A stretch of 64,000 nucleotides of DNA from Cypionkella aquatica (lineage in GTDB: Bacteria > Pseudomonadota > Alphaproteobacteria > Rhodobacterales > Rhodobacteraceae), in contig NZ_BSPP01000004.1 in assembly GCF_030161095.1 (NCBI RefSeq), positions 248,001-312,000 of the forward strand. The letters are read 5' to 3'. Below are positions 51,615 to 60,577 of the stretch, piece by piece (position 1 is the first letter of the stretch; each line of letters opens with the position of its first letter). A program made the position numbers and the translations under genes. Under the pieces are notes generated by a model. It was not told the origin of the DNA, did not search any database, and worked only from the letters and a program-made list of their open reading frames with translations.

Positions 51615-51985
51615 TCAGACAGCCGTTCAACGACATATCGCCCGATGAGGCCGACGCGGATCTAAGTCAGGCACTTGGCCTTGCGCAAGCGATGTTTGTT
51701 GAACTGATTGTCGAACGTATCATGGCGTTTGAAGCATACCGCAAGCTTGCCAGCCTAAGCGATCAGCCGCAGCTTGAAATGGCGAAGATCGCCGATATTG
51801 CCCATAAAATCTCGGGTGTCGGGGCAACTTTGGGCTTTGGCAAGGCCGGGGCATTGGCGGCGGAACTGGATCGCGCGATCAGCGACAACCCTGCGCGGCT
51901 TGCCAACCCCGATTATCTGAAGCAAGTGGTCGACCCGCGGCTTGAAGCGCTGCTGGACGAGTTGGAAAGCCTGTTGGACGCCTAG
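51611..51985 (+). CDS. Hpt phosphotransfer protein
   Basis: A 124-residue helical protein with a histidine phosphotransfer motif: IADIAHKISGVGATLGFGKAGALAAELD, in which H65 is the phosphorylated residue. It would carry phosphate between the receiver of a hybrid kinase and a response regulator. It overlaps the upstream regulator by 4 bases (ATGA) and converges on the PAS hybrid kinase at 52055-54478 with 69 bases between. It is the only Hpt protein seen in the window, although two hybrid kinases lack one. Confidence 0.88.
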   Translation: MIRQPFNDISPDEADADLSQALGLAQAMFVELIVERIMAFEAYRKLASLSDQPQLEMAKIADIAHKISGVGATLGFGKAGALAAELDRAISDNPARLANPDYLKQVVDPRLEALLDELESLLDA

Positions 51986-52054
51986 ACCGCGCCACTGATC
52001 CTTGGTGGCAGCTCGGGGCCGCAGATCGGGGGCGGCAGATCGGCGCTGGCCAGA

Positions 52055-54478
52055 TCAGCGCCGGTTTCCATGTGGTTCGGGTGCCGAAATCACCAATGCG
52101 CCAATCGCCAGCGACAGATCAATCGAGCTGATCGGCTTTGCGATGCAGCTGTCAAATCCCCATGAAATATACTCGGCGACCTGATGCGCCATCACATTCG
52201 CGGTCACGGCGATGATCGGAACCGGGCAGCTGCCGGATTTCTCCTCGATCTCGCGGATTTTGCGCAGTGCGGTGGGGCCGTCCATCACTGGCATCGCGAT
52301 ATCCAGCAAAACGGCGTCGAAACCACCAGCCTGCCAAGCCTGCACCGCCTGCGCGCCATCGGTCACTATGGTGACTTTCGCGCCCAGCCGGGTCAGCATC
52401 ATTTCCAGCACCGCGCAGTTGGTCTGATTGTCGTCCGCGGCCAGCAAGTTCAAACCGGCAAGATCAACCGCCTGCACCGCCGTCGGCTTCGCACGTCTGG
52501 CGGCAACCGTGCTGATCGGCAGCGGCAGCGTCACGGTTATCTTGGTGCCCTTGCCGCGTTCAGATTCGACATTGATCGTGCCCGACATCCGCTCGACCAG
52601 CGATTGAGTGATTGCCATACCCAGCCCGGTGCCGCCAAACCGCCGCGTCACAGAGCTGTCGGCCTGACTGAATTCATCATGCAGACGCAGCACTTGCTCG
52701 GGCGTCATCCCGATGCCGTTGTCGCGCACCTCGATGATAAGCGGCATGTTGGCGCGACCGGCGATCTTGACGCTGACCTCGCCCTTGTCGGTGAATTTGA
52801 TCGCATTGCTGACCAGATTGTGCAGCACTTGCTGAACACGGTGCGGATCGCCGACCCGCAAAAGTTCGGCACCCGAGCCGATCAGCACCTCGAACGCCAA
52901 GCCCTTTTCATTGGCGCGCAGCTCGTATTGATCTTCGATGCGCTTGGCCAGATCCATCGGACTGAACGGCAGCTCTTCAAACTCGATCTTGCCAGCCTCG
53001 ATCTTGGACATATCCAGAATGTCGTTCAGGATGTTGAGCAAAGCCTCGCCCGAGCGGCGGATGGTGCCGATCATCCGCTTTTGATCGGGATGTTCGAGGG
53101 TTGATTCCAGCAGTTCGGCCATGCCCAGCACGCCGTTCAGCGGGGTGCGGATTTCATGGCTCATGTTGGCCAGAAACTTTGATTTGGTGCGGCTGGCGGC
53201 TTCGGCATCGGCTTTGGCCATATAGAGTTGTGTGACATCAGAGCCGACACCGCGAAAGCCGGTAAACGTGCCATTCGCATCAAACACGGGAGAGCCGCTC
53301 ATCCTGCGCCAGCGGATCATGCCATCACCAGATTGCGGCGCGCGATAGACAAAGTCGCGGAACGGTTGGTTGTTGGCCAGCGCATCAAGCACGATGCTCC
53401 AGTCGATGCCCGGCAGCATATCGGGATGTGTGGCCAGCCATTCTTCTTGGGTCTTGTTCAACAGACCCTCTTTCGGCACGCCGCCATCATCAAAATAATC
53501 GCCATCAAGCACAAAGATAAAGCGGCGGTCGCTGTCCATTTCCCACAGCCAGCCGTCCGAGACCTGCGCAATATCAATCAGGCGCTGCTCGACCTTGGCG
53601 CGCTCGGACATCACCCTTTCAAGTTCGGATGTCACCTCTGTCAGGGCGGTTTCGCGGGCGCGCTGTGCGCTGATGTCAAACTGCACGCCGGTGATCAGCT
53701 CTGGTGCGCCGTCTGCATCCCAATGCAGGGTTCGGCCCTTGTCCAGCACCCAGATCCAGTGACCGTTTCTATGGCGCAACCGATACTCGGCCTTGTAAAG
53801 CGCATGCGGGTCGGTGAGCAAATTGTTGAACAGCGCTTCGGTCTTTTCCAGATCATCCGGGTGGACCTTGTCGCGCCATGTGTTGAAGGTGATCGGGGTC
53901 AGATCTTCCAGCCGATAGCCCAGCAGGGCCGCCCAATGTTCATTGACACGGTGATCTTGGGTTTTGACGTTCCATTCCCAAGTGCAAATCTCGGCTCCGG
54001 CAATCACGTTGCGCAGCTTTTGCTCGGCCAGAAATTGGCGGGTGATGTCGGTGTGAACCTCCATCAGATTGCCGTTTTCCAGCAGTTTACCGACGACACT
54101 CAGCACACGGCCATCCAGCAGCATCCGCTCGAACTGGTGGCCGTCTTTGCGACGGTTGGCCAGCCGGTTGCTGACCCATTCATCGGCGCTGTCTTCGACT
54201 TCGACAAGTTGGCCATGTGCGATGGCGTAAAGCAGGATATCGTGAAACGAAGTGCCCGGAACCAGTATCGGGGCGATCAACGGATAGAATTCGCGCATCT
54301 TCTGATTGCAATACAGAAAGCAATCTTGCGGATCATAGACGACAACGCCTTGTTGCAGGCCGCTAAGGACTTCTATTTCCACAGAAAATTTTTGCTCGGG
54401 GGCATCGGCTTTTTGGCGGCCAGTGGCGTCATGATCTGCGGTATTCACGTGCGGCCTTTTGGTTAACGGTTTCGGCAT
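52055..54478 (-). CDS. PAS hybrid histidine kinase with one receiver
   Basis: An 807-residue cytoplasmic kinase. Three PAS-like domains come first (about 35-150, 155-280, 300-420; the second is PAS-PAC-like: [27 protein letters not shown]). Then HisKA with H441 ([15 protein letters not shown]), the ATPase domain ([36 protein letters not shown]) and one receiver ([28 protein letters not shown]) follow. There is no Hpt. It lies 41 bases after a single-domain regulator on the same strand and faces the regulator-Hpt operon, so a local phosphorelay is likely. The signal is unknown. Confidence 0.9.
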   Translation of the reverse strand: MPKPLTKRPHVNTADHDATGRQKADAPEQKFSVEIEVLSGLQQGVVVYDPQDCFLYCNQKMREFYPLIAPILVPGTSFHDILLYAIAHGQLVEVEDSADEWVSNRLANRRKDGHQFERMLLDGRVLSVVGKLLENGNLMEVHTDITRQFLAEQKLRNVIAGAEICTWEWNVKTQDHRVNEHWAALLGYRLEDLTPITFNTWRDKVHPDDLEKTEALFNNLLTDPHALYKAEYRLRHRNGHWIWVLDKGRTLHWDADGAPELITGVQFDISAQRARETALTEVTSELERVMSERAKVEQRLIDIAQVSDGWLWEMDSDRRFIFVLDGDYFDDGGVPKEGLLNKTQEEWLATHPDMLPGIDWSIVLDALANNQPFRDFVYRAPQSGDGMIRWRRMSGSPVFDANGTFTGFRGVGSDVTQLYMAKADAEAASRTKSKFLANMSHEIRTPLNGVLGMAELLESTLEHPDQKRMIGTIRRSGEALLNILNDILDMSKIEAGKIEFEELPFSPMDLAKRIEDQYELRANEKGLAFEVLIGSGAELLRVGDPHRVQQVLHNLVSNAIKFTDKGEVSVKIAGRANMPLIIEVRDNGIGMTPEQVLRLHDEFSQADSSVTRRFGGTGLGMAITQSLVERMSGTINVESERGKGTKITVTLPLPISTVAARRAKPTAVQAVDLAGLNLLAADDNQTNCAVLEMMLTRLGAKVTIVTDGAQAVQAWQAGGFDAVLLDIAMPVMDGPTALRKIREIEEKSGSCPVPIIAVTANVMAHQVAEYISWGFDSCIAKPISSIDLSLAIGALVISAPEPHGNRR

Positions 54479-54519
54479 AGGTCCACACGACGGGCCGCCC
54501 CTGTCAAGTCATAGTTGCC

Positions 54520-54936
54520 TCAGGTTGTATGGTCTTCCGGATGATCGCCAAGAAGTGCGGCAATCGTGGCCAGCAAGTCGCGCTTGCTCAGCGGTTTGGG
54601 AAGGGTCACTTCCAGCGCCTGAGAAATCGTCGCAAGATCGTATGGCTGAAAATCCGCGCTGGCGGTGAAGCGGATCGCCGGGGTGGCCGCGTTGAGCGAA
54701 CGCCCGGCGCGCAGATGACGGATCACGCGATCGCCGGTGATGAAGGGCATGTTCTGGTCAACGATCATCACATCAAAGCGATTGGTCAGCGCCGCTTCCA
54801 GTGCGGCGCGGCCATCCGAGGTGATGGTCAGCTCGATATCGGGGCTGGACAGGTAGGCCTGAACGATCGCCTGATTGACCACATCATCTTCGGCCAGCAA
54901 AATCTGGATTTTGGTTTCTGCTGGCGCTTCTGTCAT
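54520..54936 (-). CDS. Single-domain response regulator
   Basis: A 138-residue receiver with no output domain. The acidic pair is in ILLAEDDVVNQ, the phospho-acceptor D60 in IVDQNMP, the T/S switch in RFTASAD and K114 in LPKPLS. It could act as a phosphate sink or a connector, or bind a partner protein. It is first in the two-gene operon with the PAS hybrid kinase. Confidence 0.88.
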   Translation of the reverse strand: MTEAPAETKIQILLAEDDVVNQAIVQAYLSSPDIELTITSDGRAALEAALTNRFDVMIVDQNMPFITGDRVIRHLRAGRSLNAATPAIRFTASADFQPYDLATISQALEVTLPKPLSKRDLLATIAALLGDHPEDHTT

Positions 54937-55158
54937 TTTGATAAACCCGGTCGCTTGGAACTGTCACTGCCTCTATGGTTTAATCTATCGCATAGCGACA
55001 AGATCGCAAGATGGCGAAAAGCTGACGCAAATGCGACCAATTGCAACCCAAGATTGCGCTTCTGCCAGATTTTCGCGTCGACTAAAGGTGAGGCCGCGCC
55101 TGACCCTTCCTTGCATCCCAAGGCGCGGCTTTGCCTGCGCGGCGCGGACGGCCAAATG
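54937..55158. other. Region without a gene between the regulator and HU genes
   Basis: No gene was found in this part of the 290-base gap 54937-55226. It must hold the promoter of the regulator-kinase operon. Near 55090-55135 an imperfect GC-rich inverted repeat (AGGCCGCGCC / AAGGCGCGGCTTT) could be a stop signal. Confidence 0.4.
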
Positions 55159-55189
55159 CAAAAGGGCCGCCACTGGGGCGACCCTTTGT
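55159..55189 (-). terminator. Terminator of the HU gene
   Basis: On minus, AAAGGGTCGCC and GGCGGCCCTTTT pair (55161-55187) over a short loop with a mismatch near the middle. The stem ends in TTTTGCATTT. It lies about 40 bases past the HU stop. Confidence 0.55.
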
Positions 55190-55199
55190 TGATCCTGGC

Positions 55200-55217
55200 G
55201 TCCGGGACACCCCGGAC
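55200..55217. repeat. Inverted repeat next to the HU stop
   Basis: Perfect GTCCGGG / CCCGGAC around ACAC. Ten bases from the HU stop codon, ahead of the terminator. Confidence 0.45.
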
Positions 55218-55226
55218 TGCGACCAT

Positions 55227-55514
55227 TCAAGCGTTAACGCTGTCTTTCAGCGCCTTGGCAATCGCGAATTTCACCTGCTTGTCAGCCGCTTTGGTGACGG
55301 TTTCGCCGGTTGCCGGGTTGCGCACTTGACGCTCTGGGCGCTCGCGGCAGACCATCTTGCCCAGACCGGGCAGCATCACCGAGCCACCAGCGGCCACTTC
55401 GCGCGAAACAACTGCAGCGACAGCATCCAGCGCAGCCGAAGCGGTTTTCTTGTCAGCGCCCATCGCATCTGCAATGGCGGCAACAAGCTGCGTCTTGGTC
55501 ATGGCTTTGATCAT
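55227..55514 (-). CDS. hup: HU family DNA-binding protein
   Basis: A 95-residue nucleoid protein that bends DNA. The N-terminal helices MTKTQLVAAIADAMGADKKTASAALDAVAAVV and the arm motif GKMVCRERPERQVRNPATGE are typical, with the NPATG turn, followed by KFAIAKALKDSVN. The start at 55514 (MIKAMTKTQ) is chosen with AGGAAC upstream; 55502 is an alternative. A hairpin and a terminator follow. Confidence 0.92.
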   Translation of the reverse strand: MIKAMTKTQLVAAIADAMGADKKTASAALDAVAAVVSREVAAGGSVMLPGLGKMVCRERPERQVRNPATGETVTKAADKQVKFAIAKALKDSVNA

Positions 55515-55601
55515 CGTTTCGTTCCTCATTCCGGCCCCATTGAACGAGGGGCCCTGTTTTGCCTGCTACGGCGGATGCAGCGGCTTCTCATGGTTTAGCG
55601 G

Positions 55602-55646
55602 CCCAAGGCAAGCCCTTTTTGGCTTAAAATAAGGGTTTTCCTTGGG
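55602..55646 (-). terminator. Hairpin terminator after amn
   Basis: CCCAAGG / CCTTGGG (55602-55608 and 55640-55646) enclose an inner CCCTT / AAGGG pair, directly after the AMP nucleosidase stop. No long T run follows on minus, so termination may be partial; the HU promoter must lie between this hairpin and 55515. Confidence 0.5.
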
Positions 55647-57125
55647 TCAAAGGAACGCAGTCTCTTCAAAACTGCGCAACTTCCGGCTGTGAATCCGCTC
55701 GATCGGCATATCGCGCAGGCGCTCCATCGCGCGGATGCCGATTTGCAGATGGCGGCTGACCTGGGTCTTGTAGAACTCGCTGGCCATGCCGGGCAGCTTT
55801 AATTCGCCGTGCAGGGGTTTGTCAGATACACACAGCAGGGTGCCGTAGGGCACACGAAAGCGGAAGCCGTTGGCGGCGATGGTGGCGCTTTCCATATCCA
55901 GCGCAATGGCGCGGGATTGCGACAGACGCTGCACCGGGCCAGATTTGTCGCGCAGCTCCCAGTTGCGGTTGTCGATGGTGGCGACGGTGCCAGTGCGCAT
56001 GATGCGTTTCAGCTCGTAGCCTTCCAGCTGGGTGACTTCGGCGACGGCCTCTTGCAGGGCGATCTGGATTTCAGCCAGCGCCGGGATCGGCACCCAGACC
56101 GGCAGATCGTCGTCCAGAACGTGATCTTCGCGCAGGTAAGCGTGGGCGAGGCAGAAATCGCCCAAGGACTGGCTGTTGCGCAGGCCGGCGCAGTGGCCGA
56201 CCATCAGCCAAGCATGCGGGCGCAGCACGGCGATGTGGTCGGTGGCGGTCTTTGCGTTCGACGGGCCGACGCCGATGTTGACCAAGGTGATGCCGTTGCC
56301 GTCGGCGCGTTTAAGGTGATAGGTCGGCATCTGCGGCGTCTTGGTCGAAGGCATGATCACCCCATCCGGCGTGGTGATTTCCTGATTTCCGGTGGCGACA
56401 AAGCTGGTGTAGCCCGAGTCTTCATCGGCCAACGTGGTGCGGGCATAGGCCTCAAATTCATCCACATAGAACTGGTAGTTGGTGAACAGCACATGGTTCT
56501 GAAAGTGCGTCGCATCTGTAGCCGTGTAATGCGACAGCCGCGCAAGGCTGTAATCCACCCGCTGTGCGGTGAACGGTGCCAAGGGCTGCGAGCCGTCGGC
56601 ATTGTGGGTGCGGGTGCCGTTGACGATGTCATCATTGGTGGTGGCCAGATCAGGCACATCGAACACGTCGCGCAGACTGAACTCTAGCACACCTTCTTGC
56701 GGGACAGACACCATCGGATTGCCTGCCACCGCGAAATGCACAGGAATCGGCGTATCGGAATAGCCGATCTGCACCGATACACTATGGTTCTGCATAAGCA
56801 GGCTGATCTGCTGGATCAGGTAGTTGCGGAACAGATCGGGGCGGGTGACAGAGGTGGCATAGGTGCCGGGGCTGGCGACATGGCCAAAGGCAAGGCGGCT
56901 GTCGGTCTTGATGTGGCTGCTGACCGTCAGGCGGATTTCGGGGTAGAACGCGCGCAGGCGGGTGGCGGGTTTGGCCCCGGTGACCGCAGCACTGAAATGC
57001 TGAGAAAGGAAGGCTGTCGCGTCGAAATAAAGCTTCTCCAGCCGATCCACCGCCGTTGCGGCATCGGTAAAGGACTCGGGCGCGGCGAAATCAGGGGTCT
57101 GGATCAAAACGGACTCGTCGTTCAT
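55647..57125 (-). CDS. amn: AMP nucleosidase
   Basis: A 492-residue enzyme that splits AMP to adenine and ribose 5-phosphate. The catalytic domain is the phosphorylase/nucleosidase fold in the C-terminal half (GNGITLVNIGVGPSNAKTATDHIAVLRPHAWLMVGHCAGLR, then ALDMESATIAANGFRFRVPYGTLLCVSDKPLHGELKLPGM). The N-terminal half is the regulatory AMP nucleosidase domain. Length is close to the E. coli enzyme. The ATG at 57125 has AAGAAG in front; an ATG at 57155 in frame is possible. It is divergent from the next gene. Confidence 0.94.
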   Translation of the reverse strand: MNDESVLIQTPDFAAPESFTDAATAVDRLEKLYFDATAFLSQHFSAAVTGAKPATRLRAFYPEIRLTVSSHIKTDSRLAFGHVASPGTYATSVTRPDLFRNYLIQQISLLMQNHSVSVQIGYSDTPIPVHFAVAGNPMVSVPQEGVLEFSLRDVFDVPDLATTNDDIVNGTRTHNADGSQPLAPFTAQRVDYSLARLSHYTATDATHFQNHVLFTNYQFYVDEFEAYARTTLADEDSGYTSFVATGNQEITTPDGVIMPSTKTPQMPTYHLKRADGNGITLVNIGVGPSNAKTATDHIAVLRPHAWLMVGHCAGLRNSQSLGDFCLAHAYLREDHVLDDDLPVWVPIPALAEIQIALQEAVAEVTQLEGYELKRIMRTGTVATIDNRNWELRDKSGPVQRLSQSRAIALDMESATIAANGFRFRVPYGTLLCVSDKPLHGELKLPGMASEFYKTQVSRHLQIGIRAMERLRDMPIERIHSRKLRSFEETAFL

Positions 57126-57257
57126 TGCATCATCTTCTTGTTTTTGATCGGGCATCTAAGGCCGAAGCGGCAAGTTTCGCAAGTGAAGTCTTGATGACGT
57201 CAGGCTGCGGCCATCTGGGGTCTTGCGAAGCGAGGGGCGCGCAGGAATAAAGGCGGG

Positions 57258-58097
57258 ATGAAAACCTTGCTTTCTCTTGGCCATGGCTATTCCGCCTCGG
57301 CACTGGCTGCGCTGCTGATCCCGTTGGGTTGGCGGGTGATCGGCACCACGCGCGAGCCTGACCGGATCGAGGCGTTGCGCCAGCAGGGGGTCGAGCCGTT
57401 GCTGTGGCCCTGCGATCTGGGGCCTGCTTTGGCGGATGCGAGCCATATTCTGGCCTCGGCCGCCCCCGATGGCTCGGGCGATCCGTTCCTGCATGCGGCG
57501 CGCGATCAGATCATGGCGGCGCGGCCAGAGTGGGTGGGCTATCTTTCGACCACCGCCGTCTATGGCGACCATCAGGGCGGCTGGGTGGATGAGGAAACGC
57601 CAGTCAAGCCGCAGTCGGGTCGGGCGGTGGCGCGGGTGCTGGCGGAGCGGCAGTGGCTGGCCACCGGGTTGCCGGTGCAAGTGTTCCGGCTGGCGGGGAT
57701 TTATGGCCCCGGACGTGGGCCGTTTGAAAAGGTGCGCGATGGCTCGGCGCGGCGGGTGATCAAGGCGAACCAAGTGTTCAGCCGGATTCATGTGGCCGAT
57801 ATTGCGGCCACTCTGCATGGGTCGATCCTGCATCCCGATTCCGGCACGATCTATAATGTCTGCGATGACAACCCGGCCCCGCCCGAGGATGTGCTGTCTT
57901 ACGCGGCGGCATTGCTTGGCTACCCCGAGCCGCCCACCGTGCTGTTTGAAGAGGCCGACATGTCGCCGATGCAGATCAGTTTCTATTCGGAATCAAAGCG
58001 GGTGCGGAATGATCGGATCAAGCGTGATCTGGCGGTGCAGTTGAAATATCCGACCTATCAGGCGGGTTTGCAGGGGCTTTTGGACGAGAGCTTGTAG
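57258..58097 (+). CDS. NAD-dependent epimerase/dehydratase-like SDR (YeeZ-like)
   Basis: A 279-residue Rossmann protein of the extended SDR group. The dinucleotide loop LSLGHGYSASALAALL (residues 5-20) is a GxGYxxxAL variant like E. coli YeeZ; TTAVYGDHQGGW holds the catalytic Y, and FRLAGIYGPGRGPFEKVRDG, FSRIHVADIAATL and IYNVCDDNPAPPEDVLSYAAALLGYP are typical. The substrate is unknown. The gene ends with a clear terminator. Confidence 0.85.
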   Translation: MKTLLSLGHGYSASALAALLIPLGWRVIGTTREPDRIEALRQQGVEPLLWPCDLGPALADASHILASAAPDGSGDPFLHAARDQIMAARPEWVGYLSTTAVYGDHQGGWVDEETPVKPQSGRAVARVLAERQWLATGLPVQVFRLAGIYGPGRGPFEKVRDGSARRVIKANQVFSRIHVADIAATLHGSILHPDSGTIYNVCDDNPAPPEDVLSYAAALLGYPEPPTVLFEEADMSPMQISFYSESKRVRNDRIKRDLAVQLKYPTYQAGLQGLLDESL

Positions 58098-58116
58098 ATC
58101 AGGGCCGCTGAAAGAG

Positions 58117-58146
58117 TGTCCACGCGCGGACAGAATTTTTTCTTTT
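58117..58146 (+). terminator. Rho-independent terminator of the SDR gene
   Basis: TGTCC / GGACA (58117-58132) with a GC-rich loop, followed by GAATTTTTTCTTTT. It lies 20 bases after the stop. Confidence 0.8.
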
Positions 58147-58210
58147 AACGTTTCAATGGGTTATCGAAATCCATTTACCAATTTTTAACACTTGCGCCGC
58201 GGAGGCCACA

Positions 58211-58777
58211 ATGAACTGGCAGGATATGAACTGGCTGAACCCTCCCGCTGCGGTGGCACAGGAGGCGGGTGGCTTGCTTGTCACAACCGGTGAGAATACC
58301 GATTTCTGGCATGGCACTTACTATGGCTTTCATCACCACAACGGCCACTTCCTGCATGCGCCGGCACAGGGTGATTTCAGTCTCGAAACGGCGTTTAGAG
58401 CCGGTTTTTCAGCGCAATACGATCAAGCCGGGCTGATGATCCGCGCCGATGAGTCGCATTGGGTGAAATGCGGTATCGAATATGTCGGCGGCACCGCATT
58501 TCTGGCGGTTGTGGTGACGAATGGCATGTCGGATTGGTCACAACTTCCGATGCCAGACTATGCGGGGCAGTTGCGATTGCGGCTGACGCGGGTGGGCGAT
58601 GCGGTTTGGGTGCAATATCTGGCAGGGGACGCGTGGCGGATGCTGCGGCTGGCCTATTTCCCCCCTGAGCTGGCGGTAGAGGCCGGGGTGATGTGTTGCT
58701 CGCCCTCGCGCGCTGGATTGCAGGTTTTGTTTGAAAATGTGGCTCTAACATCGCCGTTTTCGACGAAAGCCTATTGA
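58211..58777 (+). CDS. DUF1349 protein
   Basis: A 188-residue protein of the DUF1349 (concanavalin-like) family. Typical parts are NPPAAVAQEAGGLLVTTGENTDFWHGTYYGF, GDFSLETAFRAGFSAQYDQAGLMIRADESHWVKCGIEYVGG and FPPELAVEAGVMCCSPSRAGLQVLFENV. No signal peptide is seen. The beta-jelly fold suggests carbohydrate binding, but the role is unknown. The next gene starts directly after its stop codon. Confidence 0.87.
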   Translation: MNWQDMNWLNPPAAVAQEAGGLLVTTGENTDFWHGTYYGFHHHNGHFLHAPAQGDFSLETAFRAGFSAQYDQAGLMIRADESHWVKCGIEYVGGTAFLAVVVTNGMSDWSQLPMPDYAGQLRLRLTRVGDAVWVQYLAGDAWRMLRLAYFPPELAVEAGVMCCSPSRAGLQVLFENVALTSPFSTKAY

Positions 58778-59416
58778 ATGGCCGAGGTAAAGCCCCCCAG
58801 AAAACTGTCGCGTGAGGCGCGGCGGGTGCAGTTGATCGAAGCCACAATCGAGGTGCTGGCGATCAAAGGCTATGCCCGCGTTACAATGAGCGATGTCGCC
58901 AATCAGGCCGGGCTGTCGCATGGGCTGGTGAACTTTCATTTCCAGTCGAAAGAGCTGCTGCTGGCCGAAACCCTGACCTATCTCGCCGATGAATATGTGC
59001 AGAACTGGCAAGCCGCTCTGGCGGCGGCAGACCCCGATCCAGCGGAGCAGTTGCAAGCGCTGATGCGGGCCGATTTCACCGCTGCACTCTGCACGCCACA
59101 ACGGTTGGCGGCATGGTGCGCATTCTGGGGCGAAGCGCAAAGCAGACCTCTGTATCAAGAGAAATGCGGCTCTAACAACGCGGAATACGTCACCAAGCTA
59201 GAGGTTTTATGCGCGGCCTTGCTGGGGCCAAACGGCAATGCCGAACGTGTTGCGCGGGCGATTAGGGTCACAAGCGAAGGCTTGTGGATGGATCTGGTGA
59301 CGCAAACCGAGCCCTACAGCGTCGACGAGGCGCTGGCGACCTTGTTGGAAGTGGCGGCGGCGTTCTTCCCACAGGCTTTCACGCGCGGCATCGCGGGCGG
59401 CTTCACGGGCGCGTGA
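58778..59416 (+). CDS. TetR family regulator (BetI-like)
   Basis: A 212-residue regulator with an N-terminal TetR helix-turn-helix (RRVQLIEATIEVLAIKGYARVTMSDVANQAGLSHGLVNFHFQSKELLLAETL). The C-terminal ligand domain reads WCAFWGEAQSRPLYQEKCGSNNAEY and is like BetI, which senses choline. No bet genes are nearby, so the ligand is open. It begins one base after the DUF1349 stop and is probably co-transcribed with it. Confidence 0.85.
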   Translation: MAEVKPPRKLSREARRVQLIEATIEVLAIKGYARVTMSDVANQAGLSHGLVNFHFQSKELLLAETLTYLADEYVQNWQAALAAADPDPAEQLQALMRADFTAALCTPQRLAAWCAFWGEAQSRPLYQEKCGSNNAEYVTKLEVLCAALLGPNGNAERVARAIRVTSEGLWMDLVTQTEPYSVDEALATLLEVAAAFFPQAFTRGIAGGFTGA

Positions 59417-59514
59417 GAATTTTTGGCCAAAAGGGGTTGATCGCCGCCAATGCCGCCCTATCTGTGGATTGCGAGACGGGCCCCTCTGACGATACAAATC
59501 GTGATGTCGGATCG

Positions 59515-59532
59515 CATCGAGTGCGCTCGATG
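59515..59532. repeat. Inverted repeat upstream of terC
   Basis: Perfect CATCGAG / CTCGATG around TGCG, 54 bases before the terC start, between the BetI-like gene and terC. Could be a regulator site or hairpin. No yybP-ykoY (Mn2+) riboswitch pattern was seen. Confidence 0.4.
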
Positions 59533-59585
59533 TCATGCCCGTTTTCTTGGCTGACCTTTGGCGTGAAAGCAAAACAGAGGACAGT

Positions 59586-60545
59586 ATGGACATTCTAACT
59601 TCACTATTTTTGGGCACGCCGCTGTGGATGTGGTTTACCTTTATCGGCATCGTTCTGGTGCTGTTGGCGGCCGATCTGGGGCTGGTCAACAACGGCGATC
59701 AAGAGATCGGCGTCAGCAAAAGCCTGCGGCTGTCGGCGGTTTACATCGCGCTTGGCGTGGCGTTTTCGGGCTTTGTCTACTGGCAGATGGGGTCTGAGGC
59801 GACGGCGCAGTATCTGACGGCGTTTGTGGTGGAAAAGACGCTGGCGATGGACAACGTGTTTGTCATCGCGCTGATTTTCAGCAGCTTTGCCATCCCGCGG
59901 ATGTACCAGCACCGGGTGCTGTTCTGGGGTATTCTGGGCGTGATCGTGCTGCGCGGCATCATGATTGGTCTGGGCGCTACGTTGGTGGCTGAATATGCGT
60001 GGCTTTTGTACGTCTTTGCCGCCTTCCTGATCTTTACCGGCATAAAGATGCTGTTCACCGATGAAAGCAACCATTCAGTCGATGGCCCGGTGCTGCGGTT
60101 TCTGAAGCGTCGCCTGCGGGTGACGGAAGAGCTTGAAGGCAACGCCTTTTTCGTGAAACGCGACGGGTTGCGCTATATCACGCCGTTGTTTCTGGCGCTG
60201 GTGTTGATTGAAATTGCGGATCTGGTGTTCGCGGTGGATTCGGTGCCTGCGGTGTTCGCGATCACCACAAACCCGTTCATCGTCTATACATCGAACATCT
60301 TCGCTATTCTGGGCCTGCGGGCGCTGTATTTTGCGCTGTCGGCGATCTTGCACCGCTTTGCCTATCTGAAATACGCGCTGTCGCTGTTGTTGGTGTTCAT
60401 CGGCTCGAAAGTGTTTGTGGCCGACTGGATGGGGCTGGAGAAGTTCCCGCCAAGCTGGTCGCTGGGCGTGACCTTTGCGATCTTGGCCGCTGGCGTGGGG
60501 TTCAGCCTGTATAAGACGCGCGGCGCTGCGCAACAGCAGCACTAA
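59586..60545 (+). CDS. TerC family membrane protein
   Basis: A 319-residue inner-membrane protein with about nine hydrophobic segments, in the TerC/Alx group that handles Mn2+ or protects against metal stress. Conserved acid residues in membrane parts: LLAADLGLVN, EKTLAMDNVFVIALIFSSF and LIEIADLVFAVDSVPAVFAIT. The ATG at 59586 (MDILTS) follows GAGGA. It ends in a strong hairpin with the convergent transglutaminase gene. Confidence 0.9.
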   Translation: MDILTSLFLGTPLWMWFTFIGIVLVLLAADLGLVNNGDQEIGVSKSLRLSAVYIALGVAFSGFVYWQMGSEATAQYLTAFVVEKTLAMDNVFVIALIFSSFAIPRMYQHRVLFWGILGVIVLRGIMIGLGATLVAEYAWLLYVFAAFLIFTGIKMLFTDESNHSVDGPVLRFLKRRLRVTEELEGNAFFVKRDGLRYITPLFLALVLIEIADLVFAVDSVPAVFAITTNPFIVYTSNIFAILGLRALYFALSAILHRFAYLKYALSLLLVFIGSKVFVADWMGLEKFPPSWSLGVTFAILAAGVGFSLYKTRGAAQQQH

Positions 60546-60551
60546 GCAATC

Positions 60552-60577
60552 GCTGGCGCGCCTTCGGGCGCGCTAGC
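60552..60577. terminator. Two-way hairpin between terC and the transglutaminase gene
   Basis: An 11-bp stem GCTGGCGCGCC / GGCGCGCTAGC with a UUCG tetraloop, which includes the transglutaminase stop codon (60573-60575). Without a T run it may act as a Rho-assisted or structural stop for both strands. Confidence 0.6.

Noticed and set aside
59417-59585. Mn2+ (yybP-ykoY) riboswitch ahead of terC
   Set aside because: The conserved loop sequences of that riboswitch are not present in the gap.
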